From Halorussus sp. MSC15.2 (GTDB taxonomy: Archaea; Halobacteriota; Halobacteria; Halobacteriales; Haladaptataceae): 49,082 nucleotides of DNA. The notes under the pieces are model-generated. The model was not told the DNA's origin and did no database searches. It was given only the letters and a program-made list of their open reading frames with translations. The stretch lies in the NCBI RefSeq assembly GCF_010747475.1, contig NZ_VSLZ01000011.1, forward strand, positions 1-49,082, given 5' to 3'. Shown one piece after another: positions 7,390 through 15,713 of the stretch. Both the position numbers and the translations under genes were made by a program. The number at the start of each line of letters is the position of its first letter. The stretch's first letter is position 1.

Positions 7390-8655
7390 TCACTGTCCTC
7401 CCTTCTCCGCGGCGGGTGTGACTTTGAAGACGTAGATGCCGGTGACCATGTCGGACACAACCGTGAGGTCGCGCGTCGCGTTGTAGTTCGCACCCCACGC
7501 CATCGGAGCCTCGCCTAGCCACCCCGGACCTTGGGCTTGGTCGGCCATGTCGTCGGTCGCGTAGCGGTCGGTGAACGTGGGGTCTGTCGGGTCGCTGATG
7601 TCCCAGACGACCGTTCCTTCGTGGTACGCGCCGTCGACGAGGAGAGAATTGTTCCCCTTCGAGATGATGTCGTGGTTGTGCGTCGTCCAGTCGTAGGTTT
7701 CCAATGGGTCGTCGCCCTGATACTCCGCGTTCGGAGACGGTGTGTATCCGATGGGTTTGGGGTTCGAGACGGAGCCGTCGCCCCAGCCGATGTCGAAGAT
7801 GTGTTTGCCGCCGGGTTTGCCGTGGCCAATTTCGTCGCCGACGACGGCGATGCCACGTCCGGGGTCGTAGTCGGCGTAGTGGCAGTTCTCGAACGCTTCC
7901 TCACCCAGCGGGACATCCGCGTAGTCCGGTCGGCCTTCGTAGCTGAAGCTCCCGGCCATCTCGGGGTTCGCGGGGTCGCTGACGTCCATGATGACGTAGC
8001 CGTCGAACCCGTCGCCGATGAACGCCAAGTGCGCGAGGTCGTTTTCGGGGTCGACGACGATGTCGTGGAGGTCGGCTTCGGGGCCGAACGTCCCGACGAA
8101 CGAGGTATCGGTCGGGTCGCTCACGTCGAAGACGCCCATGCCGTGATGTTCGGTGGTGTACACGTACGGCTCGGTCGGGTGTGGGAAGAGGTTGTGCGTC
8201 GACCCAGAGTCGAGCGTCCCGAGAATGGCCGGGTTCTCGGGCGTCCCGTCTGCGTAACCGTAGTCGATGATTTCGACACCGGCGAAATCGTCGTATTCAT
8301 CGGGATTCGGCTCCTGTGACCTGTAGTAGAGGCCATCGCGGCGGCCGAACTTCACGTCTGCATTGCGCACGTTCTCGGATGAGGGTACTTGGTGTACCTG
8401 AGTGGGGTTCGTCGGGTTGCTGATATCGACGAGGAAGCTCCCGCCTGTGCCGAAGAAGCTTCCCGTGAGAGCGTACTTGCCGTCGTCACGTACGTCCCCT
8501 TCTGTGTATCCGCCCGGTGGGTCCTCGAGGAGCGAGTGTCCGAGCTTCCTGATTCGTCCTTTTTTCGACTTTTTGCGTGCCGCTGCCAGTCCTGTACTTC
8601 CGATTGCAACCGTGCTGCCTAGCAGTTGGAGCAGTGTTCGCCTCGTTTGGGTCAT
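7390..8655 (-). CDS. Tat-exported LVIVD-repeat protein
   Basis: A 421-residue protein beginning MTQTRRTLLQLLGSTVAIGS, a twin-arginine signal (T-R-R-T-L-L-Q) followed by a hydrophobic stretch. It contains LVIVD-type repeats (VDISNPTNPTQVH, FDVSDPTDTSFVG, MDVSDPANPEMAG, WDISDPTDPTFTD). Histidine-rich loops (THNLFPHPTEP, DWTTHNHDI, NCHYADYD) might bind metal, which is inference. It is the first gene of the LVIVD pair. The 297 bases upstream are AT-rich and should carry the promoter. The decayed multicopper-oxidase fragment downstream hints at an extracellular redox context. Confidence 0.85.
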   Translation of the reverse strand: MTQTRRTLLQLLGSTVAIGSTGLAAARKKSKKGRIRKLGHSLLEDPPGGYTEGDVRDDGKYALTGSFFGTGGSFLVDISNPTNPTQVHQVPSSENVRNADVKFGRRDGLYYRSQEPNPDEYDDFAGVEIIDYGYADGTPENPAILGTLDSGSTHNLFPHPTEPYVYTTEHHGMGVFDVSDPTDTSFVGTFGPEADLHDIVVDPENDLAHLAFIGDGFDGYVIMDVSDPANPEMAGSFSYEGRPDYADVPLGEEAFENCHYADYDPGRGIAVVGDEIGHGKPGGKHIFDIGWGDGSVSNPKPIGYTPSPNAEYQGDDPLETYDWTTHNHDIISKGNNSLLVDGAYHEGTVVWDISDPTDPTFTDRYATDDMADQAQGPGWLGEAPMAWGANYNATRDLTVVSDMVTGIYVFKVTPAAEKGGQ

Positions 8656-8952
8656 GGAGTGACCATCTCAGTATTCATTCGGGACTAACTGTAGTTAATT
8701 AGCCATTAAAGACCGTAACAATACTCAACAATACCCTGGATTCATTAGGTTACAACCACATATATTTACAGAATCTCCGGTTAGGTTCGCTTCGAGATTA
8801 TCAAAATCCCCAGAAGGGGATTACTCAAAGAGACCCTGAAACGATTCTATTTAATAGTGAACCTATAGTTATTCGCTAGCGACTTCCGCTCTATCTCGAA
8901 CTCGATATAGTTGCCACTCCGAGACGGATGCATTGCTGACAGAGACACGGCC
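8656..8952. other. AT-rich intergenic region upstream of the LVIVD operon
   Basis: About 297 bases between the LVIVD operon start and the stop of the next minus-strand gene. Composition is AT-rich, with several TTTAATA/TTAATTA-like elements within 60 bases of the LVIVD start that could be its promoter. No coding frame was found. Confidence 0.4.
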
Positions 8953-9390
8953 TTAGGACCGATAGCCGATTGCGTAGTGGCGCAACACCCCAGCGACCGT
9001 TCCGACGACGACTCCAATTCCTAGCAGTATCGCCACGTAAATCCCGACCATCGTGAACGAGTAAACCTGCGTGCCCAGCACCAGATAGACCGCAGAGAAG
9101 ACAATCCCAGTAACGAGTCCGTATCCGAGTCCAGCAATTACGTAGTTGCGGACCGACGGTGTCTCAAGGTAGTACCACGACACCCCCATTACAGCCACCG
9201 TCAGGGCCACACAGAGCAAGTAGAAGTGGAAATACGTGTGTCCGATGAGGAATCGCAGCGTTTCACCGACCCCCCGGGGACCGCCCAAGTGCTCCGCGAT
9301 GAACGGGAGTACATAGCCGACGACGACAATTACTCCCGTCAAAGTGGCGTTCCGGACTCGACTACGATGACCAATTGAAACCGCCTTCAT
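8953..9390 (-). CDS. Four-helix membrane protein, unknown function
   Basis: A 145-residue protein with four predicted transmembrane helices at about residues 14-34 (NATLTGVIVVVGYVLPFIA), 52-72 (YFHFYLLCVALTVAVMGVSW), 82-104 (YVIAGLGYGLVTGIVFSAVY) and 112-135 (FTMVGIYVAILLGIGVVVGTV). It has a short basic N-terminus. No family is recognised. It is a single gene with no obvious operon partner. Confidence 0.65.
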   Translation of the reverse strand: MKAVSIGHRSRVRNATLTGVIVVVGYVLPFIAEHLGGPRGVGETLRFLIGHTYFHFYLLCVALTVAVMGVSWYYLETPSVRNYVIAGLGYGLVTGIVFSAVYLVLGTQVYSFTMVGIYVAILLGIGVVVGTVAGVLRHYAIGYRS

Positions 9391-9513
9391 CGTCGTTGAG
9401 TATGGGTAACTGCCCGGAATGTAAAGTCTTCGGCAGTTCCCACTGAGACTGTGACGCGCTCCGCCAAGCGTTCACCTGACTGCCGAGGAGATGGGTCGCT
9501 GAGTACGTCTCCG

Positions 9514-9715
9514 CTATTCGGCCCCAACCGACCAACTGGTCTCCGCCTCAAACGAGAGTTCATCAGTAGTGAGAATCTCAGCGACTTCTTCGAGTGTGAC
9601 TGACCCTTGGTCGACGGCGCGTTCCATGAACTACTCGTGGCGGCCGGTCGAAACGGCGGTCGTGTCGGCGTGTATCTTGAGGTAGTAGTCGGCGGCGTCG
9701 AGCGCTCGCCTACAT
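9514..9715 (-). pseudogene. Decayed small-protein relic
   Basis: One minus-strand frame reads RALDAADYYLKIHADTTAV, then an in-frame TAG (9631-9633), then ERAVDQGSVTLEEVAEIL and TDELSFEAETSWSVGAE before its stop at 9514. The composition is typical of haloarchaeal coding sequence and the frame is consistent across the stop. It is probably the C-terminal part of a small gene now inactive. I recall similar tails in haloarchaeal regulator-like proteins but cannot name the family. Confidence 0.5.
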
Positions 9716-9769
9716 CTTGGGAAGATTAACTATTAAGCCTCCAGTCGGCCTTCCTGTCTAATAGATATC

Positions 9770-10534
9770 TTGACTCAGTACCATCCCACTCACACTCTCG
9801 TCGTGAGCTATCCGATAGAAGGTACACCACACCATGAGGAAGTACTGTTTGAGGTCATCCAAGCAGCGTCGTCCTTCGCAGACCGATTCGTCCTATCGAT
9901 TGAGACGGGAATAGTAGCCGACGACTACCCTTCGATTATCCAAGAGTTGGACGACAACTTCTCGCAAACCAGTGGTAGTGGTGCTGTAAGGTACGAAGCT
10001 CACGTATCTGAGAGTTCATTAGAAGTGATTAAATCACTTCTGGAGATGACTGGGGGTGCTCGCGTCTTTGGCATACGGAAAATTGAACTCGTCCGCGACT
10101 CCGAAACGTGTCTTCGGTACGTTCCCGACCACGAAGATTTCACGATGAATGGCGATTCGTCCGGTGACATCATTGATGCGGTCCAAAACGCCATTGACGT
10201 CGAACCGGCAGTGGTCCTCCCAAATCACCTACTGGTGGAATGGGAAGTCACCGGTACGGAATGTAGCATCTCTCCACCATCACTCTGTATTGGAAACGTC
10301 TGTTATGGCCTTTCTCGACTTGCGTCGGTTGAACCGCGTCCGGAGCAGTTGGAAATCGAACTACGATGGTACGAGCCAGAACAAGGCCAACTCGGGCAGG
10401 CAATCAGTTGGGCTGCTTCAAAGATTGGTTTGTCACGACCAGACACGCTCCGCTTTGAATCGACAGCGGAACTCTCCGACGCTGTAGAGATACTGCAAAC
10501 AGTGACAGCAGGAACCGGAAAAGACGTACTCTAA
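9770..10534 (+). CDS. Hypothetical protein, 254 aa
   Basis: The only plausible start is TTG at 9770 (reads MTQYHPTHTLVV), about 35 bases downstream of a TATTAA element. The protein is soluble, alpha/beta and acidic, with segments HHEEVLFEVIQAASSFADRF, GGARVFGIRKIEL and LEIELRWYEPEQGQLGQAIS. No domain recognised. It stands alone between two decayed genes, which suggests an accessory region. Confidence 0.6.
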   Translation: MTQYHPTHTLVVSYPIEGTPHHEEVLFEVIQAASSFADRFVLSIETGIVADDYPSIIQELDDNFSQTSGSGAVRYEAHVSESSLEVIKSLLEMTGGARVFGIRKIELVRDSETCLRYVPDHEDFTMNGDSSGDIIDAVQNAIDVEPAVVLPNHLLVEWEVTGTECSISPPSLCIGNVCYGLSRLASVEPRPEQLEIELRWYEPEQGQLGQAISWAASKIGLSRPDTLRFESTAELSDAVEILQTVTAGTGKDVL

Positions 10535-10603
10535 CTAGAGTCCCTACTCAGATACGTTGCCCATGGTATGGGTGGACGAAGACGACTTCCTCGCGGCGCG
10601 GAA

Positions 10604-11116
10604 AGCCGTGTACAGTCGCGGGTGCGGACCGCGACGAAGATCCGCCTCGATAAGTACCGCAACCACGAACTCGTGGACATCATCTGAGGGCGTGTTGAGG
10701 CGGGCCTGTAGCACAGCGCGGCCGACGATGCGACAATAGCGCGCATTGCTCACCTCGCTGCGGGGGACGTGCACTTCGGCATTGCGTTGCTTCGCCCGAC
10801 TGCCGAGGATGCGGAGATAGAAGACCGTCATTCACTCAGTCCGGGGTTAGTTGAGGACATCGCGGGCGACGCCGAGACGGAGGTATACGAGCGGAACGTC
10901 CCGCGGTTGTCTACTCACCAGCGGATTCTACTCGACATTGTTCGGGAGGACGGCGAGGTCGCGGCGGGCGAGTTGCACGACGAGTACGAGCACCGTGTGG
11001 GGACTCCGAAGTCGAAGTCGACGCGACAGCGGTATCTCCAGTCGTTGGAGCGGTACGAGTTGGTGGAGCAGGTCGGACGGACGCGAGGGACCTGCTATCG
11101 GTATTTCCAACGTTAA
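10604..11116 (+). pseudogene. Decayed Orc1/Cdc6 replication initiator, C-terminal part
   Basis: A single plus-strand frame reads SRVRTATKIRLDKYRNHELV, stop TGA (10685-10687), GRVEAGL, stop TAG (10709-10711), then continues as IARIAHLAAGDVHFGIALLR, ELSP-like SLSPGLVEDIAGDAETEV, STHQRILLDIVREDGEV and a winged-helix ending LEQVGRTRGTCYRYFQR-like. This is the lid/sensor-2 region (AGDVR-FGIALLR is typical) and C-terminal winged helix of haloarchaeal Orc1/Cdc6. The AAA core with Walker motifs is absent, so this is a truncated, twice-stopped relic. It may mark a former replicon or replication origin. The part from 10769 is an open frame of 115 codons but has no reason to be expressed. Confidence 0.8.
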
Positions 11117-12065
11117 GGTCTGCAGGACCAGGACCGATACACTTCTTCATAAGTGAAAAGCAGTAACTGATAGACCCAATACATAAGATATAGGGTATAA
11201 ATTGTAATATTCTACGGAGTGTATTTTCCATAGGTATTAAATCGGTTGGAGATTGACAATTTGGCAGCTGAGAAGCAATCAAAATAATTATGGAGATAAC
11301 CAATAGAGGTTTTAGGATATCAATAATAGCTTTTAGAATGTCAACAATAGGTTTTCCTGCCAATTTATGACATGACTGTTTAAGTTGCGCTGGAATCGTT
11401 GTTGGACTCCTCAATCTATATCCCCAATCGGCATTGGTTGAGGGAAGTATCTTCGCTGGATGCCCTGGTGGATATTTCACATCAATATAAGCTCCACATC
11501 CGCTTATCACCAATATAACTAAATATACAATATATTGAGATAAACTACCTATGTATAATTTCGCTCCAAATAAGACTAGAGCAACGAAACTAATTGAAAC
11601 GAATGCATCAGCCATTACCATTATCCGCCGCTGCCCCTTGATAACACCTTCATTATATGATATTTTTTGATATAGAATGTCTAATTTTCGTATAAAGTAG
11701 ACATGAGGTGTTGCCCTCTTTGCTGTATGAATTTCTTCAATTTCTCCTGATGTGTGTTTTATTGCTGTGCCAACACCTAATGTTGCACTCACTAAAAAGA
11801 AGATGGAGAGGAAAAATCCACCAGCCACTATTGATAGAATACATGAATGTGGCTGGATAGCTTCCCTTAAGCTCATATTTGGTCCACGAAATTGAAAGAG
11901 ACCAGCAATAATAGCTGCAGAAGATACCAGTAGCACACGAAACATTTTGGTCGCATTATTTCCTAATTCCTCAATAGTGTCCGATTGGTTGTCTAACCGC
12001 TTTTCTGCAGATTCACACTCCTTTTGTAGAGTAAGATATTGTCGTTCATCAGGGCCTTCAGCCAT
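10911..12065 (-). CDS. AT-rich polytopic membrane protein with chimeric C-terminal tail
   Basis: Starts best at ATG 12065 (MAEGPDERQYLTLQKECESA). The N-terminal 35 residues are coiled-coil-like, followed by about six hydrophobic helices (FRVLLVSSAAIIAGLFQF, ILSIVAGGFFLSIFFLVSA, FVSISFVALVLFGAKLYI, YIVYLVILVISGCGAYI, LLVISIIILIASQLP, FIPYILCIGSISYCFSL). The two-helix units resemble SLATT-like 2TM effectors only superficially. The coding part (about 11,120-12,065) is strikingly AT-rich compared with its neighbours, implying transfer. The last 65 residues (from about DSRSLASVRPAPP) are simply the antisense of the Orc1/Cdc6 relic, so the original stop has been lost or the insertion truncated the gene. 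Confidence 0.6.
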   Translation of the reverse strand: MAEGPDERQYLTLQKECESAEKRLDNQSDTIEELGNNATKMFRVLLVSSAAIIAGLFQFRGPNMSLREAIQPHSCILSIVAGGFFLSIFFLVSATLGVGTAIKHTSGEIEEIHTAKRATPHVYFIRKLDILYQKISYNEGVIKGQRRIMVMADAFVSISFVALVLFGAKLYIGSLSQYIVYLVILVISGCGAYIDVKYPPGHPAKILPSTNADWGYRLRSPTTIPAQLKQSCHKLAGKPIVDILKAIIDILKPLLVISIIILIASQLPNCQSPTDLIPMENTLRRILQFIPYILCIGSISYCFSLMKKCIGPGPADLNVGNTDSRSLASVRPAPPTRTAPTTGDTAVASTSTSESPHGARTRRATRPPRPRRPPEQCRVESAGE

Positions 12066-12420
12066 CCCAATTCCCCCAACAATAAAGACTGCGCACAATG
12101 GTAAATCATTCTGTCATTGGTCCAAGGGAAAATGGCCTAAAACTACATTTTTCCACTCAGAGATTCTTCCGTCCTTACTACTAACTCGGTGAGGGCGTCG
12201 GCATTTGTTCACTTTAATTCATCGCTTATACTGGCTACTTACCAACAACTCAAGCCCTCTACCGTCAAAATCGGGGTTTATTCGTTCACGCTCGCCATAC
12301 ACCCGTTTAGTCGGCCTGTCTCGCGCCGAGTATGCAACCAAACCGCGGCCCGGACGCGAGCAGATTGAGACAGAACCGAATTCGGAGTAGAGCGCAAACC
12401 AGCCGACTAACGCGGCCGCG

Positions 12421-12525
12421 CTACGCCAGCGAGGCCATCCAAACCACGAAGCCAACGGTCGCGGCGACGAAACAGACCAGAAACAGTAGGAGTCGCGTCC
12501 AGCGATGGACTGACGAACCAGACAT
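12421..12525 (-). CDS. 34-aa single-helix membrane peptide
   Basis: ATG at 12525 to TAG at 12421, 34 codons. It begins MSGSSVHRWTRLLLF and consists of a short basic N-terminus and one transmembrane helix ending GFVVWMASLA. It starts five bases after the stop of the winged-helix gene, so it is almost certainly translated from the same mRNA. Function is unknown. The pairing suggests a membrane partner for the regulator. Confidence 0.6.
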   Translation of the reverse strand: MSGSSVHRWTRLLLFLVCFVAATVGFVVWMASLA

Positions 12526-12529
12526 CGGT

Positions 12530-12811
12530 CTACTCCTTGTCCTTTTCCAGTTCTTCTGCGTCAAGGTCGCCAGCTAAGTAGTCACGGCCTTTCTGCGTGA
12601 TTTGGTACATTCCTTGTGGTTCACTATGGTATTCGATTAACCCTGCATCAAGGAGCTTCGAGATACGCTGTCGGACGTACCCCGAATTGAAATCGATGTT
12701 TTCGGCGATTACAGATGGCGTGGCGACAATTTCTTTGTTTCCTTCATTGAGAAGAAACTCTAAGATGTAGTCATCTGCGTTCGTCATCCACGACACCCGG
12801 GGTCGGCGCAT
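12530..12811 (-). CDS. Winged-helix transcriptional regulator (phiH1-repressor-like)
   Basis: The most likely start is ATG 12811, giving MRRPRVSWMTNADDYILEFL. The W-M-T-x-A-D-D-x-I-L-E-F/Y-L pattern is characteristic of the haloarchaeal phiH1-repressor-like / PadR-like winged-helix group. Then follow IAENIDFNSGYVRQRISKLL (recognition helix) and wing GLIEYHSEPQGMYQITQKGR. The C-terminus is acidic (LEKDKE). It is divergent from the plus-strand operon at 13141 and may regulate it. The 34-residue membrane peptide follows directly. Confidence 0.75.
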   Translation of the reverse strand: MRRPRVSWMTNADDYILEFLLNEGNKEIVATPSVIAENIDFNSGYVRQRISKLLDAGLIEYHSEPQGMYQITQKGRDYLAGDLDAEELEKDKE

Positions 12812-13140
12812 TTGACCGCCTTTCTCCGGTCTAATGCTATAGTCACCCCGGTATACAGGCAACAAACAACTAATCTGTTAGCCATAGATAACAGTACAAT
12901 GAGTTAGAACTAAATGGTTGGCGTTTAGAGAGACTTCTCACGGAGACAAAATCGCGGACTCGTCGCTCGCCGATGGGTCCATTCAGAAAGCGGACCCCGC
13001 TGTTGGTGCCAGCGGGTCCGCGTGAGCCTCCGTAACTGGAGTACGGAAGCCATGCAAGCCTTACAGCACACGGGACTTGAATGTCCCGCACGAGGAGCGG
13101 ATAGTCTATCAATCGCCTGCAGGACGGGAGGTGACCGGGC
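12812..13140. other. Divergent intergenic region with three hairpins
   Basis: This 329-base region separates the minus-strand regulator from the plus-strand operon. It contains a strong inverted repeat at 12990-13021 (GCGGACCCCGCTG pairing with CAGCGGGTCCGC, one bulge, loop TTGGTGC), a smaller one at about 13030-13046 (CCGTA/TACGG) and one at 13071-13088 (CGGGAC/GTCCCG, loop TTGAAT), all on the plus-strand side of the leader. No tRNA cloverleaf could be assembled. The hairpins could be a structured 5' leader, operator sites or a replication-related element. Confidence 0.5.
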
Positions 13141-13590
13141 ATGAGCGCGGACACCCCTACGTCAGTCGAGAACCTTCGAGCGTTCGAGCGTGACCTCTTG
13201 TTTGCAATCCGGGCGCTCGAACGCGACGATAGCCCGCCGAAGGGCCTCACAATCAAACAACGTCTCGAAGCCGGACCGTACGAGGACGTGAACCATAGTC
13301 GGCTCTACCAGAACCTCGATTCTCTCGCCGCAGACAACTACATTCAGAAACGTGAGCGCGACGGCCGCACCAACGAGTACGCAACCACGGAGCGAACACG
13401 TGCCCTGCTGGAGGCGTTTGCGTGCCGACGCGCTCGACAAACCGGCGTCGAACTCGAAGCCGACGCCAACGCCGAGACCGAATCTGCTCCGAATCAAATC
13501 GGCCCAGACCATGCGGATGCGTCCGAGCAGACGGAATCTGCTCCGGACCAGACGGACGCCAATATGTCCGAACAGGAGGGCGAGTCATGA
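13141..13590 (+). CDS. PadR-like winged-helix protein, 149 aa
   Basis: Residues 10-90 form a winged helix (LRAFERDLLFAIRALERDD, LTIKQRLEAGPYEDVNHSRL, YQNLDSLAADNYIQKRERDG) of the haloarchaeal PadR-like type. The last 50 residues are an acidic, Gln/Glu/Ala-rich low-complexity tail containing a repeated TESAP-N/D-Q motif. It is the first gene of a four-gene overlapping run (stop/start overlaps ATGA), downstream of the hairpin leader. The likely role is DNA binding in an integrated-element or plasmid-type control/replication locus. Confidence 0.7.
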   Translation: MSADTPTSVENLRAFERDLLFAIRALERDDSPPKGLTIKQRLEAGPYEDVNHSRLYQNLDSLAADNYIQKRERDGRTNEYATTERTRALLEAFACRRARQTGVELEADANAETESAPNQIGPDHADASEQTESAPDQTDANMSEQEGES

Positions 13591-13979
13591 CCCAAGCCAC
13601 GGAGGGATTCGGCCCGGACCTAGACGAGGCAATCCCCGAAACCTTCGACGTGTGCGGCGACTGTGGGACGCCGACGATTCAACTCTCGTCGCATACGTGT
13701 CCGGACCCGGACACCGTCCAAGAGCCGACGCGTGAGGACCTTGACGCGCGAATTGATAACGATACCTACCCAGCACAGGAGACGGTCCTCGTTATCGAGA
13801 CGACGGGCCAGCGGTCGTACGCCTACCACGAAACCACTGATTCGGGAGAACCACTCTGCCCGGTCAACCACGACGGACTCACGGAACTCGCCCGTCGCGA
13901 AGCCCAAGACCAGCGATACGGACCCTGCCAGTTCTGCCAGCGGATTCGCCGCGCGAACGAGGGGGTGACCGGCCAATGA
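13587..13979 (+). CDS. Cysteine-rich zinc-ribbon-like protein, 130 aa
   Basis: The start ATG at 13587 overlaps the stop of the preceding gene (ATGA). It contains CGDCGTPT and HTCPD near the N-terminus and CQFCQRIRRANEG near the C-terminus, suggesting two zinc-binding knuckles around a central alpha/beta part (TVLVIETTGQRSYAYHETTD). Small zinc proteins like this commonly occur in haloarchaeal plasmid and element operons. The exact function is unknown. Confidence 0.65.
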   Translation: MTQATEGFGPDLDEAIPETFDVCGDCGTPTIQLSSHTCPDPDTVQEPTREDLDARIDNDTYPAQETVLVIETTGQRSYAYHETTDSGEPLCPVNHDGLTELARREAQDQRYGPCQFCQRIRRANEGVTGQ

Positions 13980-14131
13980 GCACTACGACGCTGGAGGACG
14001 GCGAGTGTCCCGCGTGCAAGACGCCGATTCGCGCCATTGCCGCCAACAGTCCCACCGAGTGCACAATCCAGCCGTGTGGCTGTATCATCCCCAAGGGTGT
14101 CACTCCCAGTTCCGGAGGTGAGGGTCGATGA
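13976..14131 (+). CDS. 51-aa zinc-finger protein
   Basis: A short gene whose ATG (13976) overlaps the stop of the gene before it and whose TGA (14129-14131) overlaps the ATG of the gene after it, so it is embedded in the translationally coupled run. The product begins MSTTTLEDGECPACKTPIR and has four cysteines as CPAC and CTIQPCGC, which could bind one zinc ion. The double ATGA overlap and third-position GC bias support it as real. Confidence 0.65.
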   Translation: MSTTTLEDGECPACKTPIRAIAANSPTECTIQPCGCIIPKGVTPSSGGEGR

Positions 14132-14523
14132 CGCAGTCTCGCTCGGTCAAGCAGACGGCGGCCAACCTCACCAGCTACAAACGCGACCTCTTGCTCGCAG
14201 TCTACCGCGCGAACGAAGCTACCGAGATACCTGTCGGCGCGGACGTCAAGCGGGAACTGGAAGCGCTCGGCCAGACCAACACCGCGGGCGGTCAGTTCTA
14301 TCCACGGCTCAATGAGCTAGTTGACCAAGACCTCGTTACCAAGAGCGACCATCCGGACGACGCCCGCGGATTCACCTGCGACCTCACCGACGAGGGGAAA
14401 ACCGTACTCACGCAGTTGTTTGTGCGGAACGCCATCTCGCTCGACATCGACGTTCCCGAATCCGACTTACCTGCAGAGCCGCCGCGGCCCGGTCTCCGAC
14501 TCCACGGGCGACCTCGCGGATAG
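14128..14523 (+). CDS. PadR-like winged-helix protein, 131 aa
   Basis: A second winged-helix protein, related in layout to the one at 13141: LTSYKRDLLLAVYRANEATE, VGADVKRELEALGQ, QFYPRLNELVDQDLVTKSDH, then FTCDLTDEGKTVLTQLF. The C-terminus is Pro/Arg-rich. Its start overlaps the previous stop. Two related winged-helix proteins in one operon suggest they act together or arose by duplication. Confidence 0.7.
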   Translation: MTQSRSVKQTAANLTSYKRDLLLAVYRANEATEIPVGADVKRELEALGQTNTAGGQFYPRLNELVDQDLVTKSDHPDDARGFTCDLTDEGKTVLTQLFVRNAISLDIDVPESDLPAEPPRPGLRLHGRPRG

Positions 14524-14613
14524 CCCAGACATCCCCTTTAGTCGCCCGTTGCGCTCACGCGTACGTTTAGCGGTATCGCTCACCAGCCACACAACCCACA
14601 CTCCCGAGAACTG

Positions 14614-15513
14614 ATGACCACCGACACCCTCACCGAACAAGCTCTCCCCGAACAGCTCGCCGAACTCGTCGAACAACGCGTCCACGAAGCAACCGCCGAC
14701 CTCCGAGAACAGATTGCTGACCTTGAACGCGAGGTTGAGGACCTCCGCACTCAACTCTTCCAAGAGCGCGACGCGCGCCGCGAGGCCGAAGCCCGACTTG
14801 CAGCGCTAGAGGAGACGGTCGAAGGCGAACACGACGCGCGACTGAGCGCCCTTGAAGCAAAAGCGAATGGGACGCGGTCGATGATTGCGGAACTCCAATC
14901 TCGCGAACTCGAAAAAGGCGCACACCTCGCCTACGACAACGTCGAAGCGAACATCATGGACGAGTTGCTCGACGTGGATGGTGACCGCGTCGAACGCATC
15001 ACCAAAGACGACGACAACCAGTACGCCCGGCTTCCCGGCGAAGAGGACGCCCTCAACCGGGGCGGCACCGTCGCCCACTCCACTGCGGATTTACTCCCAA
15101 TTCAGCGACTCGCTCGCTACGACGACGAAATGCTCGCGAGCGTTACCAACCGCAAGCCTGACGAACTTGCCGCCAAAGCATGGCGAGAACGCGATAACCC
15201 TGGCCGCTACCAACTCTGGACCACCGGGAGTAGCGGGTGGCGTGTCTACCTCAAATCCTCCGACCTTGCTGATTGGATTATGCGCCACGAGGAGGGTGTG
15301 TCGAAAAACTACGCCCAAGAATTGGCGCGGCGGACGCTCGACGCCATGCGTGAACTGAGCAACCATCGACTCATCACGACCCAGAAGAAACGCACCGCAG
15401 ACGGCCTCACCTACAAAGAGAACGTCATAGTGTTGACCGAGGACGCCGAGCTGCCGGGTGAACCATCACTTGGTGGAACTGACGGTCCGGCCACAGACGA
15501 GGTGGCCGGATAA
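14614..15513 (+). CDS. Coiled-coil protein with C-terminal winged helix, 299 aa
   Basis: The first 110 residues are a long coiled coil (LREQIADLEREVEDLRTQLF and EAEARLAALEETVEGEHDAR). The middle part contains MDELLDVDGDRVERIT and LPIQRLARYDDEMLAS. The C-terminal third (VYLKSSDLADWIMRHEEGVS, YAQELARRTLDAMRELSNHR, LITTQKKRTADGLTY) looks like a winged helix. It closes the operon, 90 bases after the winged-helix gene. Proteins of this design are common in haloarchaeal integrated elements and plasmids. A role in DNA binding, partition or replication control is plausible but not shown. Confidence 0.65.
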   Translation: MTTDTLTEQALPEQLAELVEQRVHEATADLREQIADLEREVEDLRTQLFQERDARREAEARLAALEETVEGEHDARLSALEAKANGTRSMIAELQSRELEKGAHLAYDNVEANIMDELLDVDGDRVERITKDDDNQYARLPGEEDALNRGGTVAHSTADLLPIQRLARYDDEMLASVTNRKPDELAAKAWRERDNPGRYQLWTTGSSGWRVYLKSSDLADWIMRHEEGVSKNYAQELARRTLDAMRELSNHRLITTQKKRTADGLTYKENVIVLTEDAELPGEPSLGGTDGPATDEVAG

Positions 15514-15619
15514 CGGACTGGCCGGACCCAAACACACCCCGAGAGGGACACCTCTCTCCCACAACCGACCGTAATCGGCGGCGGTCTGAATCCGTCACGA
15601 CGTGTAGACCACCCCCAAC

Positions 15620-15713
15620 GGTGGGTCCTCGTGGCGGTGACACCCTATGGCTACCTGTCGGTCTCTCAATTCCAGTGGCATCCAGCGGTAGACACGGACG
15701 GGATGCACTGGAG
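15620..15713 (+). repeat. Left copy of a long direct repeat
   Basis: Shares a core (TGGCGGTGACA, C or T, then CCTATGGCTACCTGTCGG, then TCTCTCA) with positions 28706-28790. The alignment covers about 85-95 bases at roughly 90% identity, the main difference being a ten-base insertion here (after TTCCAG). Both copies have the same orientation. They enclose the 13-kb toxin/helicase island. No coding or RNA family is recognised. Confidence 0.75.

Noticed and set aside
13071-13088. T-arm-like hairpin (CGGGAC, TTGAAT, GTCCCG) suggesting a tRNA
   Set aside because: The loop lacks the TTCRANY pattern, and no matching acceptor, D or anticodon arms could be folded around it.
13422-13979. Alternative start upstream of the zinc-ribbon gene
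   Set aside because: The extension overlaps the preceding winged-helix gene out of frame and is Arg-rich nonsense; the ATGA overlap at 13587 is the natural start.
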